NCBI RefSeq assembly: GCF_022637415.1 | Contig: NZ_CP093340.1 | Coordinates: 3,057,501-3,121,500, forward strand | DNA: 64,000 bases | From: Luteimonas sp. S4-F44 | GTDB taxonomy: Bacteria; Pseudomonadota; Gammaproteobacteria; Xanthomonadales; Xanthomonadaceae | Direction of reading: 5' to 3' | Shown here: positions 50,878-61,569 of the stretch, piece by piece | Layout: each line of letters starts with the position of its first letter | Position numbering within the stretch: position 1 is the stretch's first letter | Position numbers and translations under genes: made by a program | Notes under the pieces: generated by a model | What the model was told of the DNA's origin: nothing | Databases searched by the model: none | Seen by the model: the letters and a program-made list of their open reading frames with translations, nothing else

Positions 50878-52407
50878 CTACCGCACCGCGGATCGCGTAC
50901 CCCACACCGCCGCATCCGCCTTGCAGTAGCGATCGATGAAGGCCTGCTGGGACGGCATCTGCTCGAGCGCACGCTCGACCGGCTCGCGGATCGCGCGCAG
51001 CAAGTGACGCAGGTCCTCGTCGCGCAGCGCACGCGCCAGCGGATGATGCTGCCGGGGCACGATGCCCTGGCCCAGCAGCACATGCGTCCACGAATCGACC
51101 CGGAAGAGTTCGTCGGCGCCCTGCCAGGCATGGGCGCGCTCGCGCCAGGCCTGCAGCCGGACCTCCAGCGACGGCGGCAGCGCCATGTCCCGGCACGCCG
51201 CCCACATCGGCTCGTCGCGCTGGGTGGCGTGGTAATGCAGGATGATGAAATCCCGCACGTGCTCCATCTCCGCGCGACTGACCGCGTTGAACAACGCCAC
51301 CAGCGTCGGTGAGATGCCTTCGAACGGAAACAGCTGGATCAGCCGCACGACCGCACTGATGGTCAGATGCAGGCTGGTCGATTCCAGAGGTTCGATGAAG
51401 CCGCTGGCCAGGCCCAACGAGACCACGTTGCCGTTCCACGCCTGACGTCGACGCCCGGTGCGAAACGGCACCACCCAGGGGTCGCGCAGCGGCCGCGCGC
51501 CGACCTCGCGCAGCAGCTTGGCCTGCGCCTGATCGTCGGACATGTACCGGCTGCAGAACACCAGACCGCAACCGACCCGATGCTGCAACGGGATATGCCA
51601 TCGCCAGCCCGCCTCATGCGCGATCGCGCGCGTGTACGGCACAGGCGGGCCCACCGGTTCGGTCTGGACCGCGACCGCCCGATCGCAGGGAAGCCACTGG
51701 CTCCAGTCCTCGTACCCGGTCTGCAGGGTCTGCTCGATCAACAGACCGCGAAAGCCGGTGCAATCGATGAACAGGTCGCCGTCGATCCGCCGGTCGCCAT
51801 CCAGCACCAGCGCCTCGACATGGCCGCTGGTCGCATGGCGCACGACCGCTTCGATCCGGCCCTCGATGCGCACCAGGCCATGCCGCTCGGCCTGCGCGCG
51901 CAGGAACTTCGCGTAGAGGCCGGCGTCGAGATGGTAGGCGTAGTTGACCTGCGGGTCGGTGTCGAGCGAGAACCGGTCGGCGCGCGAGGCAAGCGATTCC
52001 AGGCAGAAGTCGCCCAGTTCCGACTGCATTCCCCGGCGTCGGCTGTCGAGCCAGAAATGATGGAAGGCTGCAGCCCACGTCCCTTGCCCGGTGACGCCGA
52101 ACGGGTGGATGTAGCGATCGCCGGGGCGTCGCCAGTGCTCGAACGAAATCGAGAGCTTGAACGTGCCGGACACCGCGCGCAGGAACGCCTGCTCGTCGAT
52201 CTGGACAAAGCGATGGAAGGTGCGGATCGGCGGCACCGTGGATTCCCCCACGCCGACCGTGCCGATCTGCTCGGACTCCACCAGCGTGATGTCCAGCCGG
52301 TCGCGGAACTGGTGGGCGAGCGCACACGCGGCCAGCCAGCCCGCCGTGCCGCCGCCGGCGATGACCACCTTGCGTATCCGGCCGGGCGGTGCCTGGTGCT
52401 CGTCCAT
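50878..52407 (-). CDS. Flavin-dependent tryptophan halogenase-like protein
   Basis: 509 residues from ATG 52407 (GGGAGG SD). It has the flavin-dependent halogenase hallmarks: FAD-binding GGGTAGW (residues 18-24), the catalytic lysine in TFKLSISF (Lys84), and WRWHIP (268-273), the WxWxIP motif that blocks monooxygenation. All catalytic signatures are intact. In Xanthomonadaceae and Caulobacterales such genes cluster with SapC, cupin and TonB-receptor genes that take up complex carbohydrates, and their true substrate is not established; free tryptophan halogenation should not be assumed. It needs a flavin reductase encoded elsewhere. Last gene of the operon. Confidence 0.9.
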   Translation of the reverse strand: MDEHQAPPGRIRKVVIAGGGTAGWLAACALAHQFRDRLDITLVESEQIGTVGVGESTVPPIRTFHRFVQIDEQAFLRAVSGTFKLSISFEHWRRPGDRYIHPFGVTGQGTWAAAFHHFWLDSRRRGMQSELGDFCLESLASRADRFSLDTDPQVNYAYHLDAGLYAKFLRAQAERHGLVRIEGRIEAVVRHATSGHVEALVLDGDRRIDGDLFIDCTGFRGLLIEQTLQTGYEDWSQWLPCDRAVAVQTEPVGPPVPYTRAIAHEAGWRWHIPLQHRVGCGLVFCSRYMSDDQAQAKLLREVGARPLRDPWVVPFRTGRRRQAWNGNVVSLGLASGFIEPLESTSLHLTISAVVRLIQLFPFEGISPTLVALFNAVSRAEMEHVRDFIILHYHATQRDEPMWAACRDMALPPSLEVRLQAWRERAHAWQGADELFRVDSWTHVLLGQGIVPRQHHPLARALRDEDLRHLLRAIREPVERALEQMPSQQAFIDRYCKADAAVWGTRSAVR

Positions 52408-52427
52408 CGCCTCGCCTCCCTGTCCAC

Positions 52428-53441
52428 TCACCGGTTCAATTGGCCGAGCAACAGGGCGCGGAGACGTCGCGCCCGCGTCTCGTCGATCGGCCCCAGCACA
52501 TCGCGCGCCGGTTCGGGGATGTGTGCGCCCGCGCGCGCGCTCGGCCCGAACACGTAGTAGTCGAAGACCTGGCGCCAGGCCACCTTGTCCCGCTCCGGCA
52601 GGTCGCGGATCGCCCACAACGCGTGCTGGAGCGCCGACACCGGCGACGGCAGGAATGCCGGCGCGTTGCGCCACCAGTAATTGACCAGCACGTTGAACGG
52701 CGCGAGGCTGCGCACGTGGTGCCACCACATGCCGGGGATGAAGATCGCATCGCCCGGCGCCAGCAGCGCGGTCTGCGCATGCGCCAGCGCCTCGCGAAAG
52801 CGCGGATGGCGCGCCGGGTCGGGCCGGTCGAAGTCGACCAGACTCACGACCTGCCCGCCGGGCGTGGGATCGAGTGGCCCGGGATAGAGGTTGTCGATCT
52901 GCTCGGGCGGGAACACGGTGAACGCCCGTTGTCCTACCGCGCAGACGGCGAGGTTGTCCGGCACGTCGTAATGACAGGAGGCCACGACCCGGTTGCCGAT
53001 CCAGATGCCGGGCGCCGCAGGAACACCGCGCTCGGCCAGACGCAGATCGTTCTGCTGGCTGAACCCGGGCAAGGCGCCCGCCACCGACAGCGAGGCGACG
53101 TAGTAGGTCGGCGGTTGTGCGTCGTCGAGATGGGCCGCGATCGCATCCAGCACCTCACCGAGTCCGCCGCGACGGACCTCGATATTCAGAGCGCCGAAAT
53201 CCTCGGTATAGAAGGGGCGTCCCTGGATCGTGGGATCGCCGAACGAATAGGGGACCGGCCGGCCGGTGTCGAAGCCGCGCAGATACGCCATGGCCGAGTC
53301 GGTCGAGACCTCGCCCGCACGCACCAGTCCCCAGTCGCGCGCCACACCCTTGAGCAACACCGGCTGCCCCTCGGACACCAGCGCATCGAGCGGCAGCGCG
53401 GCCGCGTCGCGAACCTCGATTGCGCGCATGGCCGCGGACAT
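52428..53441 (-). CDS. Cupin-like / JmjC-type domain protein
   Basis: 337 residues. Double-stranded beta-helix of the cupin_8/JmjC type (PASS1-related). The iron-binding HxD is CHYD and the distal histidine sits in WWHHVRS, so a Fe(II)/2-oxoglutarate-dependent oxygenase or hydroxylase is likely. The motif LLAPGDAIFIPGMWWHHV is typical. It overlaps no neighbour but is 4 bp from the sapC-like stop and 20 bp from the halogenase start. The constant association with the halogenase and SapC suggests joint modification of one imported substrate or of a surface component. ATG 53441 used; a second Met lies 4 codons later. Confidence 0.85.
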   Translation of the reverse strand: MSAAMRAIEVRDAAALPLDALVSEGQPVLLKGVARDWGLVRAGEVSTDSAMAYLRGFDTGRPVPYSFGDPTIQGRPFYTEDFGALNIEVRRGGLGEVLDAIAAHLDDAQPPTYYVASLSVAGALPGFSQQNDLRLAERGVPAAPGIWIGNRVVASCHYDVPDNLAVCAVGQRAFTVFPPEQIDNLYPGPLDPTPGGQVVSLVDFDRPDPARHPRFREALAHAQTALLAPGDAIFIPGMWWHHVRSLAPFNVLVNYWWRNAPAFLPSPVSALQHALWAIRDLPERDKVAWRQVFDYYVFGPSARAGAHIPEPARDVLGPIDETRARRLRALLLGQLNR

Positions 53442-53445
53442 GCGC

Positions 53446-54201
53446 TCAGGCGTCCGCGCGTGGCATCGCCGCGTCCTGCTCGCGCAGGCGGCGCTGCTTC
53501 TCGGCCATCAGCCGGCGCACGTTGTGCAGCGAGGCCAGGACCATATACGCCCCTTCCAGATAGCCCGCCTGGTTCAACCGCGCCAACGCCGGGCCGTCCA
53601 GCGCCGCCAGGGCCTCGCGGTCGATGCTGTACAGACCCGCGACATCCACCCGATGGCGCTCGTCCAGGTCCACGGCCAGCGTCACCGGCTGGAGCAGCCC
53701 CAGCGCCTCGAAGGCCGCGAGCATGGCCGCGCCGAACGCGACGCCATCGCGGATGCCGCGCAGCACGCCGGCGACATGATCGAGGTACGGGCTGTTGCCG
53801 CCCTGCGGCAGGAATACCGGCTCGCCCTCGCCCGTATTGACCCGCGGGTGATCGAGATCGACATGGATCACCGGCTCGCGGCGCAGCTCACCGTCGATGC
53901 GCTGCTCCTGGAAACCGATCAGGAACGGCCCCTTCGCCGCGGCACCGGGCAGGTAGGCGGCGTTCCATCGGCCGTCGCGCAGGTACAGGTTTTCCCGCTG
54001 TTCGAATCCCAGCAACGCCACCGAGCCCCACTGCCCGTCCGCATCCTTGCGGAAGAAGATCGGGTACTCACGCTGCAGTTCGGCGTACTCGCTGGGGAAT
54101 GCCGGCACCATGCCCACGTCGTCGCCGAACTGCGGGCCGAAGCCGGTCGCGATACGCAGATCCTTGTGCGCCACATTGTTGAGCAGTTCGTAACGCGCCA
54201 T
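53446..54201 (-). CDS. SapC-family protein
   Basis: 251 residues from ATG 54201, which follows a strong SD (GGAGAGG); an upstream GTG at 54240 would add 13 residues. It matches the SapC family by MARYELLNNVAHKDLRI, PAFPSEYAELQREYPIFFRK and the C-terminal DREALAALDGPALARLNQAGYLEGAYMVLASL segment. The name comes from an S-layer-related peptide-transport annotation; the biochemical role is unknown. It has no signal peptide, so it is probably cytoplasmic. It is second in the receptor operon, 49 bp after the receptor stop. Confidence 0.88.
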   Translation of the reverse strand: MARYELLNNVAHKDLRIATGFGPQFGDDVGMVPAFPSEYAELQREYPIFFRKDADGQWGSVALLGFEQRENLYLRDGRWNAAYLPGAAAKGPFLIGFQEQRIDGELRREPVIHVDLDHPRVNTGEGEPVFLPQGGNSPYLDHVAGVLRGIRDGVAFGAAMLAAFEALGLLQPVTLAVDLDERHRVDVAGLYSIDREALAALDGPALARLNQAGYLEGAYMVLASLHNVRRLMAEKQRRLREQDAAMPRADA

Positions 54202-54250
54202 CACCTCTCCACCGTGCGGGATCGAAATCTGCAACGTCACGCCGCGCCCT

Positions 54251-57200
54251 CTAGAACTTGTAGCGCACCCCCAGCATGTAGCGCGGACGCTGATCGGCCA
54301 GCTTCATCATCTGCTGATCGGTGCGCGCGTGCCAACGCACCTCCTCGCTGGTCAAGTTGATCGCTTCCAGCCCGAACGACCAGTGCGCATCGAGCGCGTA
54401 GTTCACGCTCAGATCCCACTGCTGGTAGGCCTCCACGTAGTAGGGGTTCCGGCTGGCGCCCTGGTTGGCGAGGATCAGGTACTCGTCGCGCCAGTTCCAG
54501 GCCAGGCGGACCGACCAGCCGTACTTCTCGTACATGAACATGACGTTGGCGGTATCGCTCAGCCCGGTCAGCGAAAACTGGTCGATGCCCGGATCGCCGC
54601 CATCGTCGTAGCCAACATCGCCCTGCACGACGGTGTAGTTGGCCAGGATCCCGAACCCGCTGTCGCCGAAGAAGTACTGGCCGCCGAGCTCCCAGCCGTG
54701 CAGCTTGGACTGGTTCTGGTTGATCGGCCGGTTGACGTTGAACAGGTACAGCGGATCGTCCGGCGTGCCGTACAGATCGTAGGCGGCTTCGGTCGCCAGC
54801 GCCTGGGCGCCGGTGCCGTTGAACGCCCCCAGACCCGCCGGATCGTTGCGCAGCAGCGCCAGCGCGGTGAACAGCGACGTGTCGTTGCCCGAGCACGCGG
54901 CCGCGTTGGCCGGTCCCACCTGCTCGCGGCACTGCGCGCTCTGCAAGAACGCCAGCGCGGCCTGGGCGTCGGGGCCGGAGGTCGGGTCGGTCAGGCCGTA
55001 GAGCGATTCCTGGCTCACCGTGTTGCCGACGAAATTGCTGACCGACTTGTGCCAGTAGGTCAGCGAGACGTAGCTCGATTCGGCGAAATACCACTCCAGC
55101 GCGAAGTCGAGATTGTCCGACTCCAGCGGCTTGAGCGATGGATTCTGCGCGTTGCCGCTGGCTCGGCTGGACGGGTCCAGCAGGACCGAACCGAACGGCT
55201 GCTGCGCGCCGGGGCCCGCGTAGAGATTGCCGTAGGGCGCACGCGCAATGCTCTTTCCGAACGAGGCCCGGCCCTTGAGCTGGTCGCTGAAGTCGATGCT
55301 GAAATCCACGTTCGGGAGGATGTAGCTGTAACTGCTCGACTCGCTGAAGGGCTCGAGCTGGTCGGACAGCACGATGCGGAAATCGTTGTTGGATTGCCAC
55401 TCGATCGCCTCGGGGGTGGCGATGATCGACGTGGAAACGACATCGGTGGTCTCGTAGCGCACGCCGATGCGGGTATTGGTCGTGAAGCCCCCCAGTTCGC
55501 CGTCCAGCGAGACTTGCATGTAGGCCGAGCGGGTCTTCTCCTCCACCCGGTTGTCCGCCGCGTTCTGCGGGCTCACGCCCAGGCCGACGCCGTACTGCCC
55601 CCGCGCCCATTGGGCGAGCGCACCGGCATCGCCGCGCCAGGCCGGCCAGCTGCTGATGCTGCGCCCGTGGAACAGGCCCACCAGGTCCAGCGGCTGCAAC
55701 AGATCCATCAGGCCGCCCGCTACATCCCCATCGACATTGGCCACCCCCCAGTCGCCCAACGTCGAGTACGCCTCCGCCGCCTGCAGACGATGGGTCTTCG
55801 CCGTGCTGGAATCCACGCCGAACTGGAAGCGCCCCTGGTCGAAGACCCATTCGCCGTCGAGTCGGGCCTGCTCGATCTCGCTGACCTGGGTCTGCGCATT
55901 GACGCGCAACACCTGGGAGCCGATCTCACCGGCGACGAAGCCGGGATTGACGACCCCGTTGGTCCCGGCAATCGCGTCGGCCGTGGTGGGATACCAGGTC
56001 TGGGTGCCGACCGGCAGACCGTTGTTGAAGAACAATTCCTGCACCCAAGAGCCGCCGCAATGGGGGCCGGTGGTGCAGTTGTTGGTGCCCGCCACGCTCA
56101 TGAAAATCGAGCCGCCACCGGTGAGCGGATCGTTGGGCAGACTTTCGGTCTTGGAGTTGTGCGCATCGAAACTCAGCCGGAAATCGCTGTTGACGTCCCA
56201 GACCGCATTGAAGCCCAGCGAGCCCAGCCGGTACTTCTGCATGCTCCGCTGTTGCTCGAGACCGAAGTCCTTGGTGCCGGCGATTTCACGCAGGTAGATC
56301 GGTGTGGCCACCGCTCCGGAGGTGTCGAACTCGACGTGCGTGTAGTCGCTGTTCTGCAGCCACATGCCCTGCTCGCCGCGGTTCTCGGTGATCTCGTTGG
56401 TGGAGTAGGTGTAGTCCAGCGTCAGGGTCAGGCTGTCGGTGGGCGCGAACTGCAGCACGGCCTGGCCGTTGATACGCTCACGGTCGAATTCGGAGAATGC
56501 GTAGCGCAGGTCGTTGGGGCGTGCGTAGAGATCGCCCACGCCAGGCGCGTTGCTCACCTGCGGATTGCCCGGCATCGTGCCCGTCCACGGCTGGATGTTC
56601 CAATAGTTCTCGGTGGCCTGTACCGAACCCCCCTTGCGCTTCTGGTAGCTGCCGCTCAGGCCCACACCGAAGGTCCGATCGGCGTTGGTGTAACTGAAGA
56701 TGCCCGACAGTTCAGGCGTCAAATCGTCTTCGAACAGTTGGCTGCGGTCGGACACCGCCTTGGCGCCGGCGCTGGCGACGATGCCCGTGTGGTTGAAGGG
56801 CCTGTCGGTGAGGATGTTGATGGTCGCGCCCATGCCGCCGCTCGGCACATGCGCCTGGCTGGTCTTGTACACCTCGATGCCGCTGATCGATTCGGCCGCC
56901 AACTGCGCGAAGTTGAACGCGCGCGTCCCACCGTCCACGCCGCCGATGGCGACCTGGCCGGCCGCGCCAAAGGCGTCGGCGCCGGGCACCTGGCGGCCGT
57001 TGAGGGTGACCATGTTGAACTGCGGCCCGAAGCCGCGGGCGGTGACCTGCGCGCCCTCGCCGTCGCGGCGCTCGATCGAGATGCCGGTGATGCGCTGCAA
57101 CGACTCGGCGAGATTGGTGTCGGGGAACTTACCGATGTCCTCGGCGCTGATCACATCGATCACGCCCGCTGCCTCGCGCTTGGTGTCCATCGCCTGGCTG

Positions 57201-57394
57201 AGGCTGTTGCGGATGCCGCTGACCACGACCGCATCGAGTGTCGTGGCGTCCTGCGGCTCGGAGGCGGCACGCGTGTCCGCGTTCGGAACGGACGCCGTCT
57301 GCGATTGCTGCGCGAACGCGGGGTTGATGATCAGCGCCCCCCCCACGAAGGTGAACATTGCGGTCGACTTCAAACGCCTGAACTTCATGCTCAT
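54251..57394 (-). CDS. TonB-dependent receptor (carbohydrate-uptake type)
   Basis: 1047 residues from ATG 57394 (GAGGA SD, signal peptide ending NPAFAQ). An N-terminal TonB box is plausible at DAVVVSG. The plug domain carries NLAESLQRITGISIERRDGEGAQVTARG and FNMVTLNGR, the Proteobacteria-specific TBDR subfamily used for glycan and other large-substrate uptake. The rest is a 22-strand barrel ending in RPRYMLGVRYKF with the terminal Phe. First gene of the receptor, SapC, cupin, halogenase operon. A LacI-family-type operator 300 bp upstream implies sugar-dependent control. A TonB-family protein is encoded at 9297, but no ExbB/ExbD is in the window. Confidence 0.93.
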   Translation of the reverse strand: MSMKFRRLKSTAMFTFVGGALIINPAFAQQSQTASVPNADTRAASEPQDATTLDAVVVSGIRNSLSQAMDTKREAAGVIDVISAEDIGKFPDTNLAESLQRITGISIERRDGEGAQVTARGFGPQFNMVTLNGRQVPGADAFGAAGQVAIGGVDGGTRAFNFAQLAAESISGIEVYKTSQAHVPSGGMGATINILTDRPFNHTGIVASAGAKAVSDRSQLFEDDLTPELSGIFSYTNADRTFGVGLSGSYQKRKGGSVQATENYWNIQPWTGTMPGNPQVSNAPGVGDLYARPNDLRYAFSEFDRERINGQAVLQFAPTDSLTLTLDYTYSTNEITENRGEQGMWLQNSDYTHVEFDTSGAVATPIYLREIAGTKDFGLEQQRSMQKYRLGSLGFNAVWDVNSDFRLSFDAHNSKTESLPNDPLTGGGSIFMSVAGTNNCTTGPHCGGSWVQELFFNNGLPVGTQTWYPTTADAIAGTNGVVNPGFVAGEIGSQVLRVNAQTQVSEIEQARLDGEWVFDQGRFQFGVDSSTAKTHRLQAAEAYSTLGDWGVANVDGDVAGGLMDLLQPLDLVGLFHGRSISSWPAWRGDAGALAQWARGQYGVGLGVSPQNAADNRVEEKTRSAYMQVSLDGELGGFTTNTRIGVRYETTDVVSTSIIATPEAIEWQSNNDFRIVLSDQLEPFSESSSYSYILPNVDFSIDFSDQLKGRASFGKSIARAPYGNLYAGPGAQQPFGSVLLDPSSRASGNAQNPSLKPLESDNLDFALEWYFAESSYVSLTYWHKSVSNFVGNTVSQESLYGLTDPTSGPDAQAALAFLQSAQCREQVGPANAAACSGNDTSLFTALALLRNDPAGLGAFNGTGAQALATEAAYDLYGTPDDPLYLFNVNRPINQNQSKLHGWELGGQYFFGDSGFGILANYTVVQGDVGYDDGGDPGIDQFSLTGLSDTANVMFMYEKYGWSVRLAWNWRDEYLILANQGASRNPYYVEAYQQWDLSVNYALDAHWSFGLEAINLTSEEVRWHARTDQQMMKLADQRPRYMLGVRYKF

Positions 57395-57695
57395 TGACGG
57401 GTCCTCAGCATCGGAATGGGAACAACCGCGAGCTGGCTGCTCCCGGCGTACGTCACGATCCATCTCCGCAAGTGGCGGATGCGGCACTACCGACTTCCGT
57501 ACCTCGCACGCGCGCTCGGACTCGACGAAGCGCCTGCTTCCCGGCGAAACGGGCACCCCGAACCGGCGGCGTCCGTTTGCTCTGTTCTGCAAACGATCCT
57601 GGCGAAACGGTCTTCGTCACCCCCGCACCGCGCCCGGCCCCCCGGCCCGGCGCACTGCCTCCCAGCGCACCGCATATCGCGAAAGGCAGCGAGAC

Positions 57696-57709
57696 TGATA
57701 GCGCTACCA
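57696..57709. promoter_or_regulatory. LacI-family-type operator upstream of the TonB-dependent receptor
   Basis: TGATAGCGCTACCA is a near-perfect palindrome centred on AGCGCT, the pattern of many LacI-family operators (TGnnAGCGCTnnCA). It lies at about +7 to +20 relative to the predicted start, the right place to block transcription. Related operators control carbohydrate TBDR loci in Xanthomonas and Caulobacter (family knowledge). No LacI-type gene is in the window. Confidence 0.65.
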
Positions 57710-57722
57710 TTTCGGCGCCAGA

Positions 57723-57749
57723 TGTATAGCGGCCGGGCGGCGTTGTCAC
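57723..57749 (-). promoter_or_regulatory. Predicted promoter of the TonB-dependent receptor operon
   Basis: Minus strand: -35 GTGACA (57744-57749), 15-base spacer, -10 TATACA (57723-57728). The short spacer weakens the call, but its place just upstream of the LacI-type operator supports it. It implies a leader of about 320 bases. Confidence 0.5.
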
Positions 57750-58014
57750 CATGCACTGCAACAAATCGGGAGCGTACGGCGTACGCGTCCGCTGCGCGCG
57801 GCGCCTCAGGTGGCCGGGCCTGCCGGTCTGCTGCCGATGCGGATCGCGCGACTGTTCAGCGCTCGCGTCCTGCCAAGCGGCTGAGGCCGCGCCGCCAAGG
57901 CATGTTCAGGCATTCGCCCGCACGTCGAACGCGAGCGCCCTGTTCGTGCGCTCGCGTGAAAGCGACGCGGGCTGCACGCAGCCGGTGAAGCGCGTCGCGC
58001 TCTGCCGCAGTCCG
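57750..58014. other. Intergenic region between the receptor operon and lpdA
   Basis: Non-coding stretch between the receptor promoter and the hairpins after lpdA. Open frames on both strands are rich in Arg, Ala and Cys with no SD or family match. I see no gene here. Confidence 0.5.
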
Positions 58015-58065
58015 CGCCGTCGTTCGACGGCGCTGCGGTGTGCCCGGCCCATCGGCGTGGGCCGG
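58015..58065 (-). terminator. Tandem hairpins after lpdA
   Basis: CGCCGTCG-TT-CGACGGCG (58015-58032) and CCGGCCCA-TCGGCG-TGGGCCGG (58044-58065), both perfect, 28-78 bp past the lpdA stop. Neither has a U-run on the minus strand, so termination may need Rho, or the hairpins may stabilise the 3' end. Confidence 0.5.
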
Positions 58066-58092
58066 CCTGCGCGGCCTCCGCGCGTTGGACGA

Positions 58093-59936
58093 CTACTTGC
58101 GTTTGGGCAGGTAGAGATCGGTGATCGTGCCGTCGTAGACCTCGGCGGCCATCGCCACCGATTCGCTGAGCGTGGGATGGGGATGGATCGTGTGGCCGAT
58201 GTCGGCGACCTCGGCCCCCATCTCGATCGCCAGCGCAGCTTCGGCGATCAGGTCGCCGGCATGCACGCCGACGATGCCGGCACCGACGATCCGGTGGGTG
58301 GCCTCGTCGAACACCAACTTCGTGAAGCCCTCGGTCCGGCCCAGGCCGATCGCGCGGCCGCTGGCCGCCCACGGGAACTTGCCCACGCCCACCTTCAGAC
58401 CCTTGGCCTTGGCTTCGTTCTCGGTGATGCCGACCCAGGCGATCTCCGGATCGGTGTAGGCCACCGACGGGATCACCCGCGCGACCCATTCCTTCTTCTC
58501 GCCCGCCGCGACCTCGGCCGCGAGCTTGCCTTCGTGCGTGGCCTTGTGGGCCAGCATCGGCTGGCCGACCAGATCGCCGATCGCGAAGATATGCGGCACG
58601 TTGGTGCGCATCTGCGCATCGACCTGGATGAAACCGCGCTCGCCCACGCGCACACCGGCCTTGTCGGCGCCGATCTTGCCACCATTGGGCGAACGGCCCA
58701 CAGCGACCAGCACGCGGTCATACAACGTCGTGTCCGGAATGCTCTCGCCGTCGAACGCGACGACGATGCCCGTTTTCTCCGGCTTGGCCTCGACGACCTT
58801 GGTCTTCAAGTGCACGGACACGCCCTGCTTCTTGAGCCGGTCGGCCAACGGCTTGACCAGGTCCTTGTCGGCACCGGGCATCAGCTGGTCGGCGAGCTCG
58901 ACCACGGTGACCTGCGCGCCCAGCGCGCGGTACACGGTGGCCATCTCCAGACCGATGATGCCGCCGCCCACGACCAGCAATTGCTTGGGCACCTCGGCCA
59001 GTTCCAGCGCGTCGGTCGAATCCATCACGCGCGGGTCGTCCCACGGGAAGCCCGGGAGTTTGAGCGCCTGCGAGCCGGCGGCGATGATGCACTGCTCGAA
59101 GCGCACCAGCGTGGTCTTGCCGTCCTGGGCGACCACTTCGATTTCGTTCGGCGACACGAAGGTGCCGGTGCCGGCGACCACGCGCACTTTGCGCTGTTTG
59201 GCCATCCCGGCCAAGCCCTTGGTCAGCTGCCCGACGACCTTGTCCTTATAGGTGCGCAGCTTGTCGAGCGAGATCTTCGGAGCGCCGAAGTCCACGCCGT
59301 AGTCGCTGGCGTGCTGCGCCTGATCGATGACGTCGGCCGCATGCAGCAGCGCCTTCGACGGGATGCAACCGACGTTGAGGCAGACACCGCCGAGCGTGTC
59401 GTAACGCTCGATCAGCACGGTGTCGAGTTCGAGATCGGCAGCCCTGAACGCGGCGGTGTAGCCACCGGGGCCGGAGCCGAGCACGACGATGCGGCATTCC
59501 ACGTCGGCCTTGCGGCCCGACGACGGGGCCGCCTGCACCGCTTCGGGCTCGGCCGGCGCACGATGTGAGCGCGCGACCGGCGGGTTGCTGCCCGGCGCCT
59601 CGCGTTTGCTCCCTCCCCCGCTCACGGGGGAGGCCGGGGGTGGGGGTGCCTTGTCGGCAGATTCCGCAGCCGGCTTGGCGCCGCCTTCGGCGTCGCCCTC
59701 GGCTTCGATCACCGCGACCACGCTGCCTTCCGACAACGTGTCGCCGACCTTGACCTTCAGTGCCTTGACCACGCCCGCATGCGAGGACGGCACTTCCATC
59801 GTCGCCTTGTCCGACTCCAGCGTGACCAGGCCCTGGTCCTTGGCGACGGTGTCGCCGACGGCGACCAGCACCTCGATCACCGGCACGTCGTCGTAGCCGC
59901 CGATGTCGGGGACTGTCACTTCGAGGGTCTTGGCCA

Positions 59937-59937
<1 letters not shown>
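58093..59937 (-). CDS. lpdA: Dihydrolipoyl dehydrogenase (E3) with N-terminal lipoyl domain
   Basis: 614 residues. E3 component of pyruvate dehydrogenase, which reoxidises the dihydrolipoyl groups of E2 with FAD and NAD+. Residues 1-80 form a lipoyl domain with ESDKATMEVP, the lysine being the lipoylation site. A Pro/Ala/Ser-rich linker (about 85-140) follows, then an FAD site (LGSGPGGYTAAF), the redox-active disulfide in GGVCLNVGCIPS, an NAD-binding GGGIIGLE and the C-terminal HTIHPHPTLSE with the catalytic His/Glu. The lipoyl domain is nearly identical to the second one of pdhB. The start at 59937 overlaps the preceding stop by one base. The linker contains a REP-like palindrome. Confidence 0.97.
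59612..59633. repeat. REP-like palindrome in the lpdA linker
   Basis: CCTCCCCCG-CTCA-CGGGGGAGG, a perfect 9-bp stem, lies within the linker-coding part of lpdA and is translated as part of a Ser/Gly/Pro-rich stretch. It is followed by CCGGGGGTGGGGG, the usual continuation of intergenic palindromes in this family. A close relative lies in pdhB at 63021. Confidence 0.8.
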
Positions 59938-61553
<1,616 letters not shown>

Positions 61554-61569
61554 GCCGACACCGGCGCGG

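Noticed and set aside
57397..58014. Short open frames in the receptor-lpdA intergenic region
   Set aside because: Arg/Ala/Cys-rich frames on both strands without SD or recognisable domain; the region holds regulatory sites instead.
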